From Gemmatimonadaceae bacterium (GTDB lineage Bacteria > Gemmatimonadota > Gemmatimonadetes > Gemmatimonadales > Gemmatimonadaceae): DNA of 7,820 nt. The stretch covers positions 1 to 7,820 of the forward strand of contig JACMLI010000734.1 of NCBI GenBank assembly GCA_014379705.1, given 5' to 3'. The position numbers were made by a program, and so were the translations under genes. This document shows, in pieces, positions 6,594-7,820 of this stretch. The notes under the pieces are model-generated. The model saw only the letters and a program-made list of their open reading frames with translations. It was not told the origin of the DNA and made no database searches. The stretch's first letter is position 1. Each line of letters begins with the position of its first letter.

Positions 6594-7670
6594 TCAGCCG
6601 AATGTGAACGCGAACGCTTCGGCTCCCTGGTCGAGAAACTCGATCTCGAAGCTGCGTTCCACGACCTGCCCGGACTGTCGGATCAGCTGATACAGGCGCT
6701 GCTGGTCCAGCACGCCGTTGCCTGCCTCATCGACGTCTCCCCCGCTCGCCGCGCCGGGAGGCAGGCCGTCCACACGCACTCGGAATCGCACGGACATCCC
6801 GTGAGCGGCGGGCCCCATGACCAGGTGCACATCGCGCGCACGAAAGCGGTACACGATGCGCGCGTCAGGCGCACCTGAGCGCGCGGCCTGTTTGCCAAGG
6901 CCCCACGTCCCTGCGAGAGCCCACTCGTTGGCACGAAGCCGCGCGGGAGCGGTGTACACGCGTGGCAGGTTGGCGACCGGACGCTCCTTGCTCGCGAAGC
7001 GTTCCGCCCGCGCGAAGCCAAGGTACGTCTCCGGAGAGCCCAGTGTTGCCCAGTCGGCGGGCGCCTCGATGCCTCTTCCCTCAACCGTCACTGGCCGACG
7101 CTCGAAGGCGCGCGCGCCACGCTCCGTCACCACCTGCTGGATCGCCGCCTCGGACCGCTCGTAGTCGCCTTCGCCGAACTTCTCGTGTCGCAACTTCCCG
7201 GTTGCATCGAAGAGGTAGAGCGCCGGCCAGTACCTGTTGTCCAATCCGTTCCAGATGGCGTAGTCGTTGTCGACCGCGATGGGGTGCAGGACTTTCATGT
7301 CACCCAGGGCGCGGCGCACGTTGTCCAGGTCATGCTCGAACTGGAACTCCGGCGTATGGACGCCGACCAGCACCAACCCGCTCTCGCGGTACTTCTCCGC
7401 CCAGGCGCGGCGGTACGGAAGCGTTCGGAGCCAGTTGATGCAGGTGTAGGTGCCAACGTCGATGAGGACGACCTTGCCGCGAAGGCCCGCTGCGGTGAGC
7501 GGCGCCGAGTTGAGCCAGGTCGTCGCGCCGCGCAGCGCAGCGAGTCCGTCGCCAGCCGTGGTCGGCACGGCGACAGCTGATCGCGTATCACGGTACATGG
7601 CCAGCTCCAGTCCCGTGAGGGCCGCTGCGGCAACAAAGCGACGACGGCCCTGGTTGATCTCGTGGTTCAT
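6594..7670 (-). CDS. Tat-exported DipZ/TlpA-like thioredoxin-fold protein with C-terminal beta-sandwich domain; single-cysteine active site
   Basis: Extracytoplasmic thioredoxin-like protein of 358 residues. Residues 1-35 form a twin-arginine leader (QGRRRFVAAAALTG). The thioredoxin fold spans about 45-180: GKVVLIDVGTYTCINWLRTL, HTPEFQFEHDLDNVRRA, AVDNDYAIWNGLDNRYWPAL with the cis-Pro. Residues 213-358 match the C-terminal DipZ-type domain (Thioredoxin_10; a CBM-like beta sandwich), including ETYLGFARAERF, YTAPARLRANEWALAGTW, RFRARDVHLVMGP and FEIEFLDQGAEAFAFTFG. The usual CxxC is C77-I-N-W80, and C77 is the only cysteine in the whole protein, so it cannot form an intramolecular disulfide. 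From memory, CINW also occurs in other members of this subfamily. The usual Phe-Trp before the motif is Val-Gly (72-73). ATG 7670 is chosen because it directly precedes the Tat motif and GGAG lies 11 bases upstream; an upstream GTG (7712) would add 14 residues. Family certain, exact function (redox, binding or chaperone-like) not. Confidence 0.93.
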   Translation of the reverse strand: MNHEINQGRRRFVAAAALTGLELAMYRDTRSAVAVPTTAGDGLAALRGATTWLNSAPLTAAGLRGKVVLIDVGTYTCINWLRTLPYRRAWAEKYRESGLVLVGVHTPEFQFEHDLDNVRRALGDMKVLHPIAVDNDYAIWNGLDNRYWPALYLFDATGKLRHEKFGEGDYERSEAAIQQVVTERGARAFERRPVTVEGRGIEAPADWATLGSPETYLGFARAERFASKERPVANLPRVYTAPARLRANEWALAGTWGLGKQAARSGAPDARIVYRFRARDVHLVMGPAAHGMSVRFRVRVDGLPPGAASGGDVDEAGNGVLDQQRLYQLIRQSGQVVERSFEIEFLDQGAEAFAFTFG

Positions 7671-7688
7671 GGACCGGCGTGCTCCGAA

Positions 7689-7713
7689 GTGCAAGGTGCA
7701 CGCACGATGCACG
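7689..7713. promoter_or_regulatory. GTGCA/TGCAC inverted and direct repeats upstream of the thioredoxin-like gene
   Basis: GTGCA (7689-7693), AGG, TGCAC (7697-7701) make a short inverted repeat. TGCACG recurs at 7697-7702 and 7708-7713, 11 bases apart. The cluster lies 19-43 bases upstream of the preferred ATG, where an operator or a 5' UTR hairpin could sit. It is short enough to be chance. Confidence 0.2.
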
Positions 7714-7748
7714 CTCGAGACCGCAGAGGCGATAAGACGTTGGTATCG

Positions 7749-7820
7749 CTACCCCAGCCCGAGGTGCGTCATGAGTTCCTGCGCCGCCGCCCCTCCGGCT
7801 CGATTGGCCCCGATGGTCGA
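7749..7820 (-). CDS. C-terminal end of an unrecognised protein, cut by the right edge
   Basis: The minus frame entering from the right edge reads STIGANRAGGAAAQELM then THLGLG and stops at TAG (7749-7751). The composition looks like a genuine protein end with a final amphipathic helix. Of the other two minus frames, one stops early within a basic, low-complexity read and one stays open without protein-like character. I do not recognise the family from 23 residues. It ends 78 bases before the thioredoxin-like gene starts, in the same direction, so the two could be co-transcribed. Confidence 0.5.
   Translation of the reverse strand, partial: STIGANRAGGAAAQELMTHLGLG

Noticed and set aside
1..7820. 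CRISPR arrays, tRNA/rRNA genes, insertion sequences, integrase or toxin-antitoxin genes
   Set aside because: I saw no regularly spaced repeats, tRNA-like cloverleaf, transposase motifs or terminal inverted repeats on either strand.

Overview
The window is GC-rich (roughly two thirds G+C by eye), and every convincing gene lies on the minus strand. The mix is a secreted GH9 glycanase, a periplasmic-propeller sensor kinase, a Tat-exported thioredoxin-like protein, and remnants of LytTR and MacB/FtsX-type permease genes. This suits a free-living, polymer-degrading Gram-negative bacterium of the Gemmatimonadota/Acidobacteriota type. That lineage call is inference from gene content and composition, not from a marker gene.

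Layout, right to left in the direction of transcription. (1) 7749-7820: last 23 codons of an unrecognised protein. (2) 6594-7670: Tat-exported DipZ/TlpA-like protein, with a thioredoxin fold followed by a C-terminal beta-sandwich. It has a single cysteine (CINW in place of CxxC). (3) 6411-6545: small ORF that looks like the frameshifted start of a second Tat-exported protein, resembling the N-terminus of gene 2. (4) 3262-6348: large sensor kinase with signal peptide, beta-propeller, Y_Y_Y domain, one TM helix, HisKA_3 and HATPase. (5) 2513-3169: canonical NarL-type response regulator, the obvious partner. (6) 1656-2369: second LuxR/FixJ-type regulator whose receiver lacks the phospho-acceptor Asp (Glu instead) and the second acidic-pocket residue. 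(7) 1316-1655: gene graveyard with a plus-strand LytTR C-terminus remnant and a minus-strand ABC-permease C-terminus remnant. (8) 1-1315: secreted GH9 endoglucanase-like enzyme running off the left edge, with signal peptide, CBM-like domain, CelD_N Ig-like domain and the catalytic DAGD motif visible.

How they may work together: the kinase senses something outside the inner membrane and phosphorylates the NarL-type regulator. The degenerate second regulator would act without phosphorylation or through another input. A link to control of the GH9 gene is plausible from proximity only. No wholly unknown multi-gene system is evident. The most unusual points are the Asp-less regulator beside a canonical kinase/regulator pair, the broken gene pieces flanking it (one of which supplies its C-terminal tail in antisense), and the frameshifted Tat leader between the thioredoxin-like gene and the kinase.
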